Shown piece by piece: positions 9,570-17,731 of a stretch of 64,000 nucleotides of DNA (positions are counted from its first letter, which is position 1; every line of letters begins with the position of its first letter). The notes under the pieces were generated by a model, which was given only the letters and a program-made list of their open reading frames with translations, did not search any database and was not told the origin of the DNA. The DNA is from Aliiglaciecola sp. M165 (GTDB taxonomy: Bacteria > Pseudomonadota > Gammaproteobacteria > Enterobacterales > Alteromonadaceae): the NCBI RefSeq assembly GCF_007197995.1, contig NZ_VKKH01000006.1, forward strand, positions 124,001 through 188,000, written 5' to 3'. The position numbers and the translations under genes were made by a program.

Positions 9570-11304
9570 AACTCGCACGCTCATTCATTGGATTTTTGCC
9601 AAGCTTAAGCCTTATAAGTTAAGGGTGTTTTTTGCCATTACTGCGTTGATAGTCGGGGCACTTTCCTGGTTGTTGCTAGGTCAAGGTGTAAAAATCGTAG
9701 TTGATGATGGCTTTGTTGCCAACAATGCTGACAAACTCAATCAAATGGTTTTTGTGGTGCTAGGGATAGCATTGCTGGGTAGTGTTGCAGCATTTTTTCG
9801 ATTTTATTTGATGATATGGCTAGGTGAGCGGGTCAGTGCTGATATACGTAAGCAGGTTTATTCTCATCTGCTCAATCTTTCTCCCGGTTTTTTTGAATCC
9901 ACACGTACAGGCGAGGTAATTTCTCGTTTCACCGCAGACACAACGGTTCTTCAAACAGTAGTGGGAATGGGTCTTTCAATGGCATTGCGGGCAACCATAA
10001 CCTTTATTGGTGCCTTGATGCTAATGCTGATCACCAGCCCGTTGCTAACGTTGTATGTATTAGTTGCGGTTCCTCTAGTGTTGCTACCTATTAAGTTTCT
10101 TGGTGCAAGAGTGCGAACCTACGCAAGAGATAGCCAGGATCGGGTCGCCGATATGGGCGCTTATGTTGATGAAAGTCTGCATGAAGTCCAGACTGTGCAA
10201 GCCTATACTCATGAGTCCATCGATCGCAGACTTTTTTCAGAGCGAATAGAAGCTGTCATGCAAGCCGCCGCTGCAAGAATTCGATTTAGAGCACTTTTAA
10301 TCGCCATGATTATGGGGATAAGCATCAGTGCAATTACTATTGTCGCCTGGTTAGGTGCCAAAGAAGTGCTTACCAGCGGTATCAGCGCTGGTGAGCTGAC
10401 CGCTTTTATGTTTTACGCTGTGATGGCTGGGGGTAGTGTGGCTACCATCAGCGAAGTCATTGGTGAAATTCAAAAAGCCGCAGGTGCCAGCGAGCGATTA
10501 TTGGAGTTGCTAAATACCAAGCCCCTGATAAACACTCCCGAGCAACCCATCAGCTTTTTATCACCTGTGCGGGGTGAAATTTCACTGGAGCAAGTAAATT
10601 TCGCTTACCCAAGTGCACCCGACATCGATGTGCTTAAGGGAATTGATTTGCAAATCAAAGCTGGTGAACGTGTGGCGTTAGTGGGGCCAAGTGGTGCCGG
10701 GAAATCGTCGATGTTTCAGTTACTTTTACGATTTTATGATGTGACAAATGGCACCATCAAAATCGATGGTGTCCCCTGTGATCGACTATTGCCTGAAGTA
10801 TTAAGAGCACAGTTTGCCTTGGTTCCGCAGGAGTCTGTAATCTTCGCTACAACGGCACTTGAAAATATCCGTTATGGTCGACCTGATGCGAGTATCGAAG
10901 ATGTAAGAGCTGCGGCAAGGGCTGCTCGAGCGGATGAATTTATTGAACAACTCATTGACGGATATCACACGGATTTAGGCGAACGAGGGGTAAGATTATC
11001 GGGTGGTCAAAAACAACGTATTGCTATTGCCCGAGCCATTTTAGCGGATCGTCCTGTCTTGTTGTTAGATGAGGCAACCAGCGCTTTGGATGCCAGTAAC
11101 GAGCAACTTGTCAAATTAGCCCTAGACGAATTAATGCAAAATAAAACAACACTAATTATTGCTCATCGATTATCTACGGTGGTCAACGCCGATAGGATTG
11201 TCGTTATGGACAAAGGGCAAATCATCGCTGTTGGCAATCACCAGCAATTGATGCAATCTAGCGAGCTATACCAGCAATTTGCCGAGTTACAATTGGTTAG
11301 CTAG
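9550..11304 (+). CDS. MsbA-like ABC exporter, fused permease and ATPase
   Basis: Half-transporter of the lipid A/multidrug exporter class, 584 residues, acting as a homodimer in the inner membrane. Residues about 20-310 form six transmembrane helices (type I ABC exporter fold), and residues about 345-580 form the nucleotide-binding domain. Walker A GPSGAGKS is at 379-386, the signature LSGGQ at 483-487, Walker B VLLLDEATSALD with Asp507-Glu508, and the H-loop AHRLSTV follows. I prefer the ATG at 9550; a TTG at 9529 is in frame but has no better ribosome site. The substrate is unknown; family members move lipids, drugs or peptides. It follows a mini-ORF and an unknown membrane protein. Confidence 0.93.
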   Translation: MTAEKIKTRTLIHWIFAKLKPYKLRVFFAITALIVGALSWLLLGQGVKIVVDDGFVANNADKLNQMVFVVLGIALLGSVAAFFRFYLMIWLGERVSADIRKQVYSHLLNLSPGFFESTRTGEVISRFTADTTVLQTVVGMGLSMALRATITFIGALMLMLITSPLLTLYVLVAVPLVLLPIKFLGARVRTYARDSQDRVADMGAYVDESLHEVQTVQAYTHESIDRRLFSERIEAVMQAAAARIRFRALLIAMIMGISISAITIVAWLGAKEVLTSGISAGELTAFMFYAVMAGGSVATISEVIGEIQKAAGASERLLELLNTKPLINTPEQPISFLSPVRGEISLEQVNFAYPSAPDIDVLKGIDLQIKAGERVALVGPSGAGKSSMFQLLLRFYDVTNGTIKIDGVPCDRLLPEVLRAQFALVPQESVIFATTALENIRYGRPDASIEDVRAAARAARADEFIEQLIDGYHTDLGERGVRLSGGQKQRIAIARAILADRPVLLLDEATSALDASNEQLVKLALDELMQNKTTLIIAHRLSTVVNADRIVVMDKGQIIAVGNHQQLMQSSELYQQFAELQLVS

Positions 11305-11352
11305 TTGGAAAGTACGCAACACTTACCGATTAAATTTTTCCCAATCAGTTAT

Positions 11353-11621
11353 TAAGGTCTGTTGATCTTTGCTGTATGAAATTTGTTCTGTTTATAATCA
11401 TTCTGATCGCGACGCGGGTTTACAGGCCTAGTGGCTCTAAGTCAAAAACCCGCAACAAAGAGCAGGATGATTATAAACTGAACCCGGAGGGCAGCGTTTG
11501 TGCGGTATTTGTTCTGCTTTATCGCTCATTCATGTAGAACAACTACACCACAATCGCGATGCATTGCCCAAATACCGCACAACTCGCTGCAAAATTATAC
11601 AGCAAAGATCAACAGACCTTA
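11353..11621. repeat. Nested inverted-repeat element with 25-bp perfect ends
   Basis: A perfect 25-bp inverted repeat (11353-11377 and 11597-11621) encloses two further dyads. Left: 11390-11405 with 11463-11478 (one mismatch), itself holding 11414-11421 with 11446-11453 (GCGGGTTT/AAACCCGC). Right: 11500-11511 with 11569-11580 (GTGCGGTATTTG/CAAATACCGCAC), extended outward by GCAGCG on the left and CGCTGC on the right, with a small TGTAG/CTACA hairpin inside. Folded, it gives an outer stem with two long arms, like a cloverleaf. It ends 7 bp before the yjjX start. It could be a MITE-like insertion or a structured leader RNA. No clear target duplication is visible. Confidence 0.75.
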
Positions 11622-11627
11622 GTGAAC

Positions 11628-12170
11628 ATGACAAAAAATACCATTACAGCCATTGTCGGCTCTAAAAACCCAGTTAAAGTAAATGCCTTTCAACAAACAT
11701 TAGCGCGTTTGTACCCTGATGCAGTCATCCAATGTGAAGGTGTTGACGCACCCTCCAATGTGGCCGATCAGCCATTGACTGAAGCGGATACCTGCCAAGG
11801 TGCAGTGAATCGTGTTGCCTTTTGTCGGGCTAATTATCAGGCCGATTTCTACGCGGCTATGGAAGGGGGCGTGGATCATTTTGAATTTGGCCCAGCGACT
11901 TTTGCTTATGTGGTCATTGCTGACAAACAAAACCAACAAGTGGGTAGAAGCGCTAACTTGCCAATTCCTGCAAGCATCTATCAATCTTTGGTGGCAGGTA
12001 GAGAATTGGGACCGCTGATGGACGAGCTGTTCAAAACCCAAAACGTTAAACAAAAGGGCGGGGCGATTGGACTACTCACTAATGACGTTGAAACACGTAC
12101 CAGTGTGTATACCCAGGCGCTAACGCTGGCAATGGCACCGTTTTTGCACCCCCAGCAATTTGTTAATTAA
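11628..12170 (+). CDS. yjjX: Inosine/xanthosine triphosphatase
   Basis: YjjX-family house-cleaning phosphatase that hydrolyses ITP and XTP (non-canonical purine nucleotides) in the cytoplasm. It has 180 residues with the ATG at 11628; E. coli YjjX is about 170. The N-terminal IVGSKNPVKVNAFQQ motif and the central YAAMEGGVD and FAYVVIAD segments are characteristic. An ATG at 11559 is in frame but lies inside the upstream inverted-repeat element and adds 23 residues not expected for the family, so I reject it. The ribosome site at 11628 is weak, and the right arm of the inverted repeat would hide the leader if folded. Confidence 0.9.
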   Translation: MTKNTITAIVGSKNPVKVNAFQQTLARLYPDAVIQCEGVDAPSNVADQPLTEADTCQGAVNRVAFCRANYQADFYAAMEGGVDHFEFGPATFAYVVIADKQNQQVGRSANLPIPASIYQSLVAGRELGPLMDELFKTQNVKQKGGAIGLLTNDVETRTSVYTQALTLAMAPFLHPQQFVN

Positions 12171-12191
12171 CCCGAGTTGATGTTAATTAAC
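12162..12191. terminator. Palindrome pair between convergent genes carrying both stop codons
   Basis: The self-complementary 10-mer GTTAATTAAC occurs at 12162-12171 and 12182-12191, forming a 10-bp stem around a 10-base loop. The stop codons of yjjX and of the facing PepSY gene both fall inside the two copies. It may end transcription from both sides, but it is AT-rich and lacks a T-tract. Confidence 0.4.
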
Positions 12192-12909
12192 GAAAAGCGC
12201 GTTTCCACGAACGGAAACTAGAAAATAACAGTACAAATCCACTTAAGGTAAACACAAGTGCTGCTGAGGCAAATGCAATTAATAAGGGATTATTAAAATC
12301 TTCACGTTCATCGTAGTCCATAATGTGCAGCATCCAGAAAAAATCAAAAATTCGCCAGATATCACTTCTTACCGTCGTCAATTGTCCACTTTGAGGGGAC
12401 ACATACAAGGTGGTGTCCCACATATCATCAAAAACCACCTGCCATACTGCCCCTTGGTTGTGTGATGCTTCCTGCGGCGCATTCTCTAACAATTGTGTCG
12501 AATTGATATTGCCGTCACCAAGATAATGCATTTGTGCAATCTGATTGACTTGTTGAGCTGTTAAGTTTTGCAGCCTGTCACCGGTGAAAGCGTCAATCGC
12601 AAGCATATTCTCCCCATGAGGAGCATCTATGTGTAACAGATAAAAAGGTCGATTCAGCACTTGTGTGAATTGAATCTGTTTGACGGGGCGGCTGTGTTCA
12701 CGGATCAGCGCATCGAGGGAGTAAACGTAATCAGCGCGGGCGAAGGTGTTCTCCAGTTGTTTATTGGCTAGATGTTTGCCGTGGACCTTCTCCAAAGGGA
12801 TAGCGCTCATAATGACGCCACCCAGGATCCAAAATAGTATCTGAATGGCTAAGATCAGTCCGGCCCATTTGTGCACTAGCCGTGAATAACGTATGAGGTG
12901 TTTGTTCAT
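12187..12909 (-). CDS. PepSY-associated transmembrane protein
   Basis: Inner-membrane protein of the PepSY/PiuB-like group, 240 residues. The first helix (about residues 12-36) contains the family-typical RLVHKWAGL start, and a second helix (about 207-230) is close to the C-terminus. The intervening periplasmic region includes NRPFYLLHIDAP and LYVSPQSGQLTTVRSD, the typical PepSY strand pattern, and WMLHIMDYD before helix two. Such proteins often accompany TonB receptors for siderophores and are thought to be involved in ferric-siderophore reduction or uptake. No such receptor is adjacent here, so the role is open. It is convergent with yjjX. Confidence 0.82.
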   Translation of the reverse strand: MNKHLIRYSRLVHKWAGLILAIQILFWILGGVIMSAIPLEKVHGKHLANKQLENTFARADYVYSLDALIREHSRPVKQIQFTQVLNRPFYLLHIDAPHGENMLAIDAFTGDRLQNLTAQQVNQIAQMHYLGDGNINSTQLLENAPQEASHNQGAVWQVVFDDMWDTTLYVSPQSGQLTTVRSDIWRIFDFFWMLHIMDYDEREDFNNPLLIAFASAALVFTLSGFVLLFSSFRSWKRAFR

Positions 12910-13109
12910 GGTTTGTTTTTCTTTTTATTTTAATTGTCTTTTCAGGACCATCATAACAATCATGACTTTTGACACATTCGCCAGTCGTTTAGGTTCGCTA
13001 ATCTGTGCTGCATTAAAACGTTAATTACAAATTGACTGAACTTTCTTACAAATTGATCAAAAGTTGAGCGTTACAGTTCCATGTATCAAAACCTCAAGGA
13101 GAAGACACA

Positions 13110-14102
13110 ATGACACGTTTAGGGTTGGTGATTTACGCATTATTCGCATTTTCTGTCAATGCGGCGACGAGCAATTCTGAGCCCGGAGCTGAATTGCAAC
13201 AAGCGATTTCGAATTTTGAGTTGGGAGAGTTAGATAAAGCGCGTAAATCATTTGTCGAGTATTCGGATAATGCCTTGGCACAAACCTATTTAGCTCGGCT
13301 GACAATGGACGAGGATTTAGATATGGCAGAACAGTGGATTGAAAAAGCCTGGCAGCTAGACAACCAAGTTGCGATTACCGCCTATTTCAGGGGAATTATC
13401 ATGGGTAGGCAGGCGTCAGATTCCATTTTTAGTGCATTGAGCTATGCCAAAAAATCACTCAAATCGTTTGAAAAAGCCGTAGAGCTTGAGCCTGAGAATA
13501 TTCAATACCGGATGGGCCTAATGCAGTTTCATTTGTCAGCGCCAGGAATAGCCGGTGGCGATGAAGATGAAGCTAAACGTCAACTTAACGCAATTCAATC
13601 GATGTCAGATTATCACGGAACGCGAGCATTGCTGTCTTTTCATCAACAACAAGAAAATGACGGCGAATACTTGCTGACGCTCATCGAGGCAATTAAAACC
13701 TATCCGGACTTACCTGATTTTTATGTTGAGCATGGATTGTATTTACAGCGCAACAATCAATATGATCAAGCCATTGCCTTATTTGTCACCGCGCAGCAAA
13801 AAATGGGTGTTGCAGAAAATAGTGAGCGCCAGCGCTTCATGGCCACTTATCAAATTGGCCGTACCGCCGTGCTAAGCGAAAAGTACTTGCAACAAGGCCA
13901 TGATGCCCTGGTTGATTATCTGCAACACTCGCCAAAAGATAGAAACTTGCCAGACAAACAATGGGCTACTTACCGCCTTGCGCAAATCCTGCACTTGCAA
14001 GAGCAACATAGTGATGCCAAGTCGCTTTTGGTGATGCTAATGAAAACCAAGGACAAGGAACTTGTAAGTCGAGCCAAAAAGCTTCTTAAATCGCTAAGTT
14101 AA
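13110..14102 (+). CDS. Exported TPR-repeat protein
   Basis: A 330-residue protein with a signal peptide (residues 1-18, cleaved near VNA-AT) followed by helical tetratricopeptide-like repeats through most of its length, for example residues 25-60, 65-100, 115-140, 200-240 and 280-320. It probably works in the periplasm as a protein-interaction scaffold. A strong AAGGAGA ribosome site precedes the ATG. The segment SAPGIAGGDEDEAKRQL recurs in TPR proteins of Alteromonadales of unknown function. It is followed after 6 bp by the oppositely oriented DUF2805 gene. No specific function can be assigned. Confidence 0.82.
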   Translation: MTRLGLVIYALFAFSVNAATSNSEPGAELQQAISNFELGELDKARKSFVEYSDNALAQTYLARLTMDEDLDMAEQWIEKAWQLDNQVAITAYFRGIIMGRQASDSIFSALSYAKKSLKSFEKAVELEPENIQYRMGLMQFHLSAPGIAGGDEDEAKRQLNAIQSMSDYHGTRALLSFHQQQENDGEYLLTLIEAIKTYPDLPDFYVEHGLYLQRNNQYDQAIALFVTAQQKMGVAENSERQRFMATYQIGRTAVLSEKYLQQGHDALVDYLQHSPKDRNLPDKQWATYRLAQILHLQEQHSDAKSLLVMLMKTKDKELVSRAKKLLKSLS

Positions 14103-14108
14103 GGTTAG

Positions 14109-14366
14109 CTAACGTTTTCGAGCTGGCTTGTATTGTGTAGGGCAGTAACCTCTGCCAACACCTTCTGGGCGAAGTTTCAGGTGTTTTGTGCGTCTACCCG
14201 ACACGCGCTCGCGCCAGTTTTTGAAGGTTTTAGGCTTTAAGTTAGCGCGCATCAAATTAATCACTTGAGGTTCGGTGAAACCATAAAGTTTTTCTATGGC
14301 CTCAAAGGGCGTCCTGTCTTCCCAGGCCATTTCAATGACGCGAGAGAGATCTTGTTGTGAAAGCAT
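14109..14366 (-). CDS. DUF2805 / TIGR03643 family protein
   Basis: Small basic protein of 85 residues that matches the DUF2805 (TIGR03643) pattern: an N-terminal helix-turn-helix-like section (VIEMAWEDRTPFEAIEKLYG, then EPQVINLMR) and a basic tail (FKNWRERVSGRRTKHLK). The pattern suggests DNA or RNA binding, but no function is established to my knowledge. The family is often found close to photolyase/cryptochrome genes, and here it lies 6 kb from three of them. It is 108 bp downstream of the FAN1-exonuclease gene on the same strand and may be cotranscribed with it. Confidence 0.85.
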   Translation of the reverse strand: MLSQQDLSRVIEMAWEDRTPFEAIEKLYGFTEPQVINLMRANLKPKTFKNWRERVSGRRTKHLKLRPEGVGRGYCPTQYKPARKR

Positions 14367-14474
14367 ACTGATCGTTACCGGGTGAAGTGTTGCAATGAAG
14401 TGTCTTACGCACAGACGATATATTTGGATTGGCCAAACAAGCGCTTGTTTGATTTATATTTATTGGAAATAGCA

Positions 14475-16634
14475 TTATATCTTAAGATGAGCCTTTTTTT
14501 GGGCTTCTTGGTGGCGGTAATCATTGATAATAAATAATAGTTCAGCGGCCGCTTCTGCATCGGACAAAGCGCGATGATGGCGAGTCATGTCGATACCAAA
14601 GTGATGAGTTAAATTGGCTAGGGAATAGGAAGGCAGCCCAGGTACAGCCTTGCGCATTTCTCTTACCGTGCAAAGTTTTGGCATTCTAAAGTTCTGTTCT
14701 AGCCTTTCATATTCTGCACGAATAAAACCATAGTCAAAATTGACGTTGTGGGCGACAAATACACAATCGGCAAGATAGGTGCGCAGTGTGTCGGCGATTT
14801 CTACAAACAAGGGCGCGTCAGCGACCATTTCATTGTCAATACCCGTCAGTTGCGTAATGTTACGAGGAATATGACGTTGTGGATTAATTAAGCTTTGCCA
14901 GGTGTCTACCACTTGATTACCGATCACCTTAGCGATGCCTATTTCGGTGATCCTGTGGTTATTTGCTCGACCCCCTGTGGTTTCAATGTCCACCACAGCG
15001 TAGGGCTGGTTGGGATCCAGAAACCACTCAACGGGTGTAATAGCAACATCAAAACCCGCTTTTCGCATGGCTTTGATTGTGATGAGTTGGTTTTTTCGAA
15101 GTTGATCACCAGGACCTTTTATTTCTTCAAATCTTAGCCCCTTTTTATCTACAACCATTAAATCCGGATAACCGTCACTGAAGGTTGAGAAATCCTGTGC
15201 CATCAAGCGCATTTGCTGTTTGAAAGCGTCCAGTCTGACGTGGTCGAAAAATACGGCGAGGACTTCGAGTAATGACTTGTTCCAGCGAAATATACCATTT
15301 GGCGTTCCATATTTTTCTAACATCACCTTGGATACTTGCTTGAAAACAAGTTGTGAACTGGTCATTCGGTACAAACGAGTTTCAATGGCTTGCTCGTGCA
15401 TTTGATAAAAGGTGTTTTGGCTGAGGCTTTGTGGCGAGTAATCAAATTCAGTGATCAATGCCGTATTATCGATTTCAAAAAGCTCGTGCCAAAATACCAA
15501 TCCAAACAAGGCGCGCCAAAGCCGGTTTTCTGTGCGAAATGCCTGTTTGGCTAATTTTTGATAGTGCAATTTAACACCGTGCTCAACCGAATCCATATAC
15601 ATTTCGTCGATTAAAATTGGCGTTTGCGCACGCAACATGTCAGTTAATTCACTGGTACGCTTTTGCTGATACTTTCTTGCCAGAAAATCTTCAGCAAAGG
15701 CCAGAATGACTTCTGAGTCTGGATTGTCGATAATGCTTTCGAGCTGCTCTTGTACCCATTGTTTGTCACCTAATTTATAACGTTCCCGCAATACTTTTTC
15801 CTGAGCAAGGGGTTCATTTGATTTAGCCAAAACGGCTAATGCACAGGGCAAATCAACGTTAAGCAGGTTTTTACCAAGTTTGAGTAAAAAACGGTCACAG
15901 TGAGAATTGGCTAAGGTGCCTTTAGGGGCAGGGAATTGCTCGTGATTGTTGGCCAAAGCGAGTTGCTGTTCAGTGTTTAGGGTATTCACTTCTCTGCGTT
16001 TGCTTGCGTAATAGTAAGCACTTTTTGCCTCGTCGATAAAATCAAAACGGGCTACATTCATGGTGACGTTGCGCTTTGTCGGCATAATTCCCATGTCTCG
16101 CATCGAAAATTTGTTTAAACCGCTACCTAAATTGCCAAAAAACAAAAATAAGAAATAACGAATATGATGATCAAATCCTCGACAGACATAGATTTTCTCA
16201 GAAAAAAACTGCTGAAAATGCGATTTATCACAATGTGTTTCGACTGCCTCCAATACGCTGGCTTTGGCATCCGACGATTTGGCTTTTAAACCAGCAAAAT
16301 TGAGTAGCAAGGCCAATTCTGGTTTGGTCAGAATGTCTAATAATGGTTGTTTGTGCTCAAAATCAACCTCTTGATAAAAGCCCTCATTTATCAACACATC
16401 GAGGTGCTTTTGATGCTCGTTGATTTCTTCGTAATCGAGGCTGGTTCGTTTAATGATTGCTGATTTACGATTTTGCCCGCGCACAAACAAACATTGTGCG
16501 TCTTCTGGCAGTGCTAGAAATTGTTTGATAAACCCCTTGTCTTCAGCGTCCAAAAGGTGCTCACAGGGTCCTGAAATAAACCCCAAAAACTCGTGAAAGT
16601 GGGTCAGGTAATATTTGCTGGGCAACTCTTTCAT
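14475..16634 (-). CDS. FAN1-like VRR-NUC nuclease fused to a DEDD exonuclease
   Basis: A 719-residue fusion. Residues 1-545 resemble bacterial FAN1, a structure-specific nuclease that resolves interstrand crosslinks: a helical N-terminal part and a VRR-NUC domain with catalytic residues Pro490-Asp491 (GYPDLMVV), Glu504 and Lys506 (EEIKGPGD), then LRKNQ. Residues about 546-719 form a DnaQ/ribonuclease T-type 3'-5' exonuclease: Asp549-Glu551 (VVDIETTG), an AHNVNFDYGF motif and a C-terminal HHRALSDAEAA motif, so all DEDDh metal ligands seem present. Pseudomonas FAN1 lacks the second domain. The ATG at 16634 follows a weak ribosome site. A two-step crosslink or flap repair activity is inferred from the fusion. 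Confidence 0.88.
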   Translation of the reverse strand: MKELPSKYYLTHFHEFLGFISGPCEHLLDAEDKGFIKQFLALPEDAQCLFVRGQNRKSAIIKRTSLDYEEINEHQKHLDVLINEGFYQEVDFEHKQPLLDILTKPELALLLNFAGLKAKSSDAKASVLEAVETHCDKSHFQQFFSEKIYVCRGFDHHIRYFLFLFFGNLGSGLNKFSMRDMGIMPTKRNVTMNVARFDFIDEAKSAYYYASKRREVNTLNTEQQLALANNHEQFPAPKGTLANSHCDRFLLKLGKNLLNVDLPCALAVLAKSNEPLAQEKVLRERYKLGDKQWVQEQLESIIDNPDSEVILAFAEDFLARKYQQKRTSELTDMLRAQTPILIDEMYMDSVEHGVKLHYQKLAKQAFRTENRLWRALFGLVFWHELFEIDNTALITEFDYSPQSLSQNTFYQMHEQAIETRLYRMTSSQLVFKQVSKVMLEKYGTPNGIFRWNKSLLEVLAVFFDHVRLDAFKQQMRLMAQDFSTFSDGYPDLMVVDKKGLRFEEIKGPGDQLRKNQLITIKAMRKAGFDVAITPVEWFLDPNQPYAVVDIETTGGRANNHRITEIGIAKVIGNQVVDTWQSLINPQRHIPRNITQLTGIDNEMVADAPLFVEIADTLRTYLADCVFVAHNVNFDYGFIRAEYERLEQNFRMPKLCTVREMRKAVPGLPSYSLANLTHHFGIDMTRHHRALSDAEAAAELLFIINDYRHQEAQKKAHLKI

Positions 16635-16794
16635 TGAGAACTAACGATCACGATTTGCTGATTAAAACATCAGTGTAAAATAAAAACAACTGTATATCTA
16701 GTCAGTGTTTTAACCAATAAATTCCATCGTAAAGATAATCCATCCCGGGGTAACCCGCGTATCAAGCTCAATACTCCCAACATGAGATCGAAGT

Positions 16795-16986
16795 ATGAGT
16801 CTTACCATCGCTGAAAAATTAGAGTGCCCGTATTGCATGGCTTACAATGATCTGGAAATAGACGAAGCCAATGACATTGGACAACAACAAATTGTTGATT
16901 GCCAAGTTTGTTGCCAACCAATTGAATTGACAATTGTGGACAATGGATTTGGTATTGAAGTCATTGCAAAGCGTGATGACGACTAA
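16795..16986 (+). CDS. CPXCG-motif cysteine-rich protein
   Basis: A 63-residue protein with two Cys pairs, ECPYCMAYN near residue 11 and DCQVCCQPI near residue 36, which would bind one zinc ion as a small zinc ribbon. It matches the family annotated as CPXCG motif-containing cysteine-rich protein, though the first motif reads CPYC-M rather than CPYCG. Such proteins are widespread in gammaproteobacteria without a known role. It is followed after 30 bp by the flavin reductase gene on the same strand and may be cotranscribed with it. Confidence 0.8.
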   Translation: MSLTIAEKLECPYCMAYNDLEIDEANDIGQQQIVDCQVCCQPIELTIVDNGFGIEVIAKRDDD

Positions 16987-17016
16987 TTTTTTCACTTCAA
17001 AATACGAGGGTCAAAG

Positions 17017-17649
17017 ATGAAATTCAATGCTGCTGACCTGTCTTCAATGGCACAGCGTTATCGCGCTACCTTTGTCAACTCGCTCTCTGGTTACAAAAGT
17101 GCCAATTTGGTAGGTACAGTCGACGCGCAAGGGAGACATAACCTGTGTATCGTCAATTCGGTATTTCATCTTGGAGCACATCCGCCGCTTTTAGGTATGA
17201 TTTTGCGACCACACACCGTGCGCCGCGACACCCTTGAAAACATTTTACTCAAAGAGTGTTATACGCTTAATCATGTTAACCAAGCTATTGTCGCCCAGGC
17301 CCACCAAACCAGCGCCAGATATGATGCCGAAGAAAGTGAGTTTGAAAAAACCGGTTTGACGCCGCAGCCATGCGACGTTATTCCTGCGCCCTATGTACTT
17401 GAATCTAAATTGAAATTGGCGATGAAATTGGTCGAAATCAAGCCCATCGAAATAAACGATACTCAGCTAGTGATTGGTCAAATTGAACAAGTCATTGTTG
17501 AAGACAATGCCATCAGCGAAGACGGCTTTGTCGACTTGCAGCAATTGGATGAAGTGGCCATTGTCGGTCTTGACGGATATTACACGGCCACGCAAATACA
17601 CCGTTACGAATATGCTAAACCTGATAAGCCTCCGTTGATTAAAAAATAG
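17017..17649 (+). CDS. Flavin reductase family protein
   Basis: FMN-binding split-barrel protein of the flavin reductase-like domain, 210 residues. Visible family features are the N-terminal GYKSANLVGTVD strand, NLCIVNSVFHLGAHPPLLG (the flavin-binding loop) and RRDTLENI, followed by a barrel that ends near IVGLDGYYTA. It would use NAD(P)H to reduce free FMN or bind FMN as a prosthetic group. The ribosome site (GAGG) lies 8 bp upstream. The closeness to photolyase-family flavoproteins is suggestive but may be chance. Confidence 0.85.
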   Translation: MKFNAADLSSMAQRYRATFVNSLSGYKSANLVGTVDAQGRHNLCIVNSVFHLGAHPPLLGMILRPHTVRRDTLENILLKECYTLNHVNQAIVAQAHQTSARYDAEESEFEKTGLTPQPCDVIPAPYVLESKLKLAMKLVEIKPIEINDTQLVIGQIEQVIVEDNAISEDGFVDLQQLDEVAIVGLDGYYTATQIHRYEYAKPDKPPLIKK

Positions 17650-17731
17650 CGCGGCGAAACTACTCTTTTGTCCGCGGATTATTTGCTATACTCCGCGCCA
17701 TTATTGATTTTGTAACCTTGTGGTGTGTTTG

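Noticed and set aside
11353-11621. Integron attC site or Rho-independent terminator
   Set aside because: No GTTRRRY core or integrase cassette is seen, and there is no T-tract after the outer stem.
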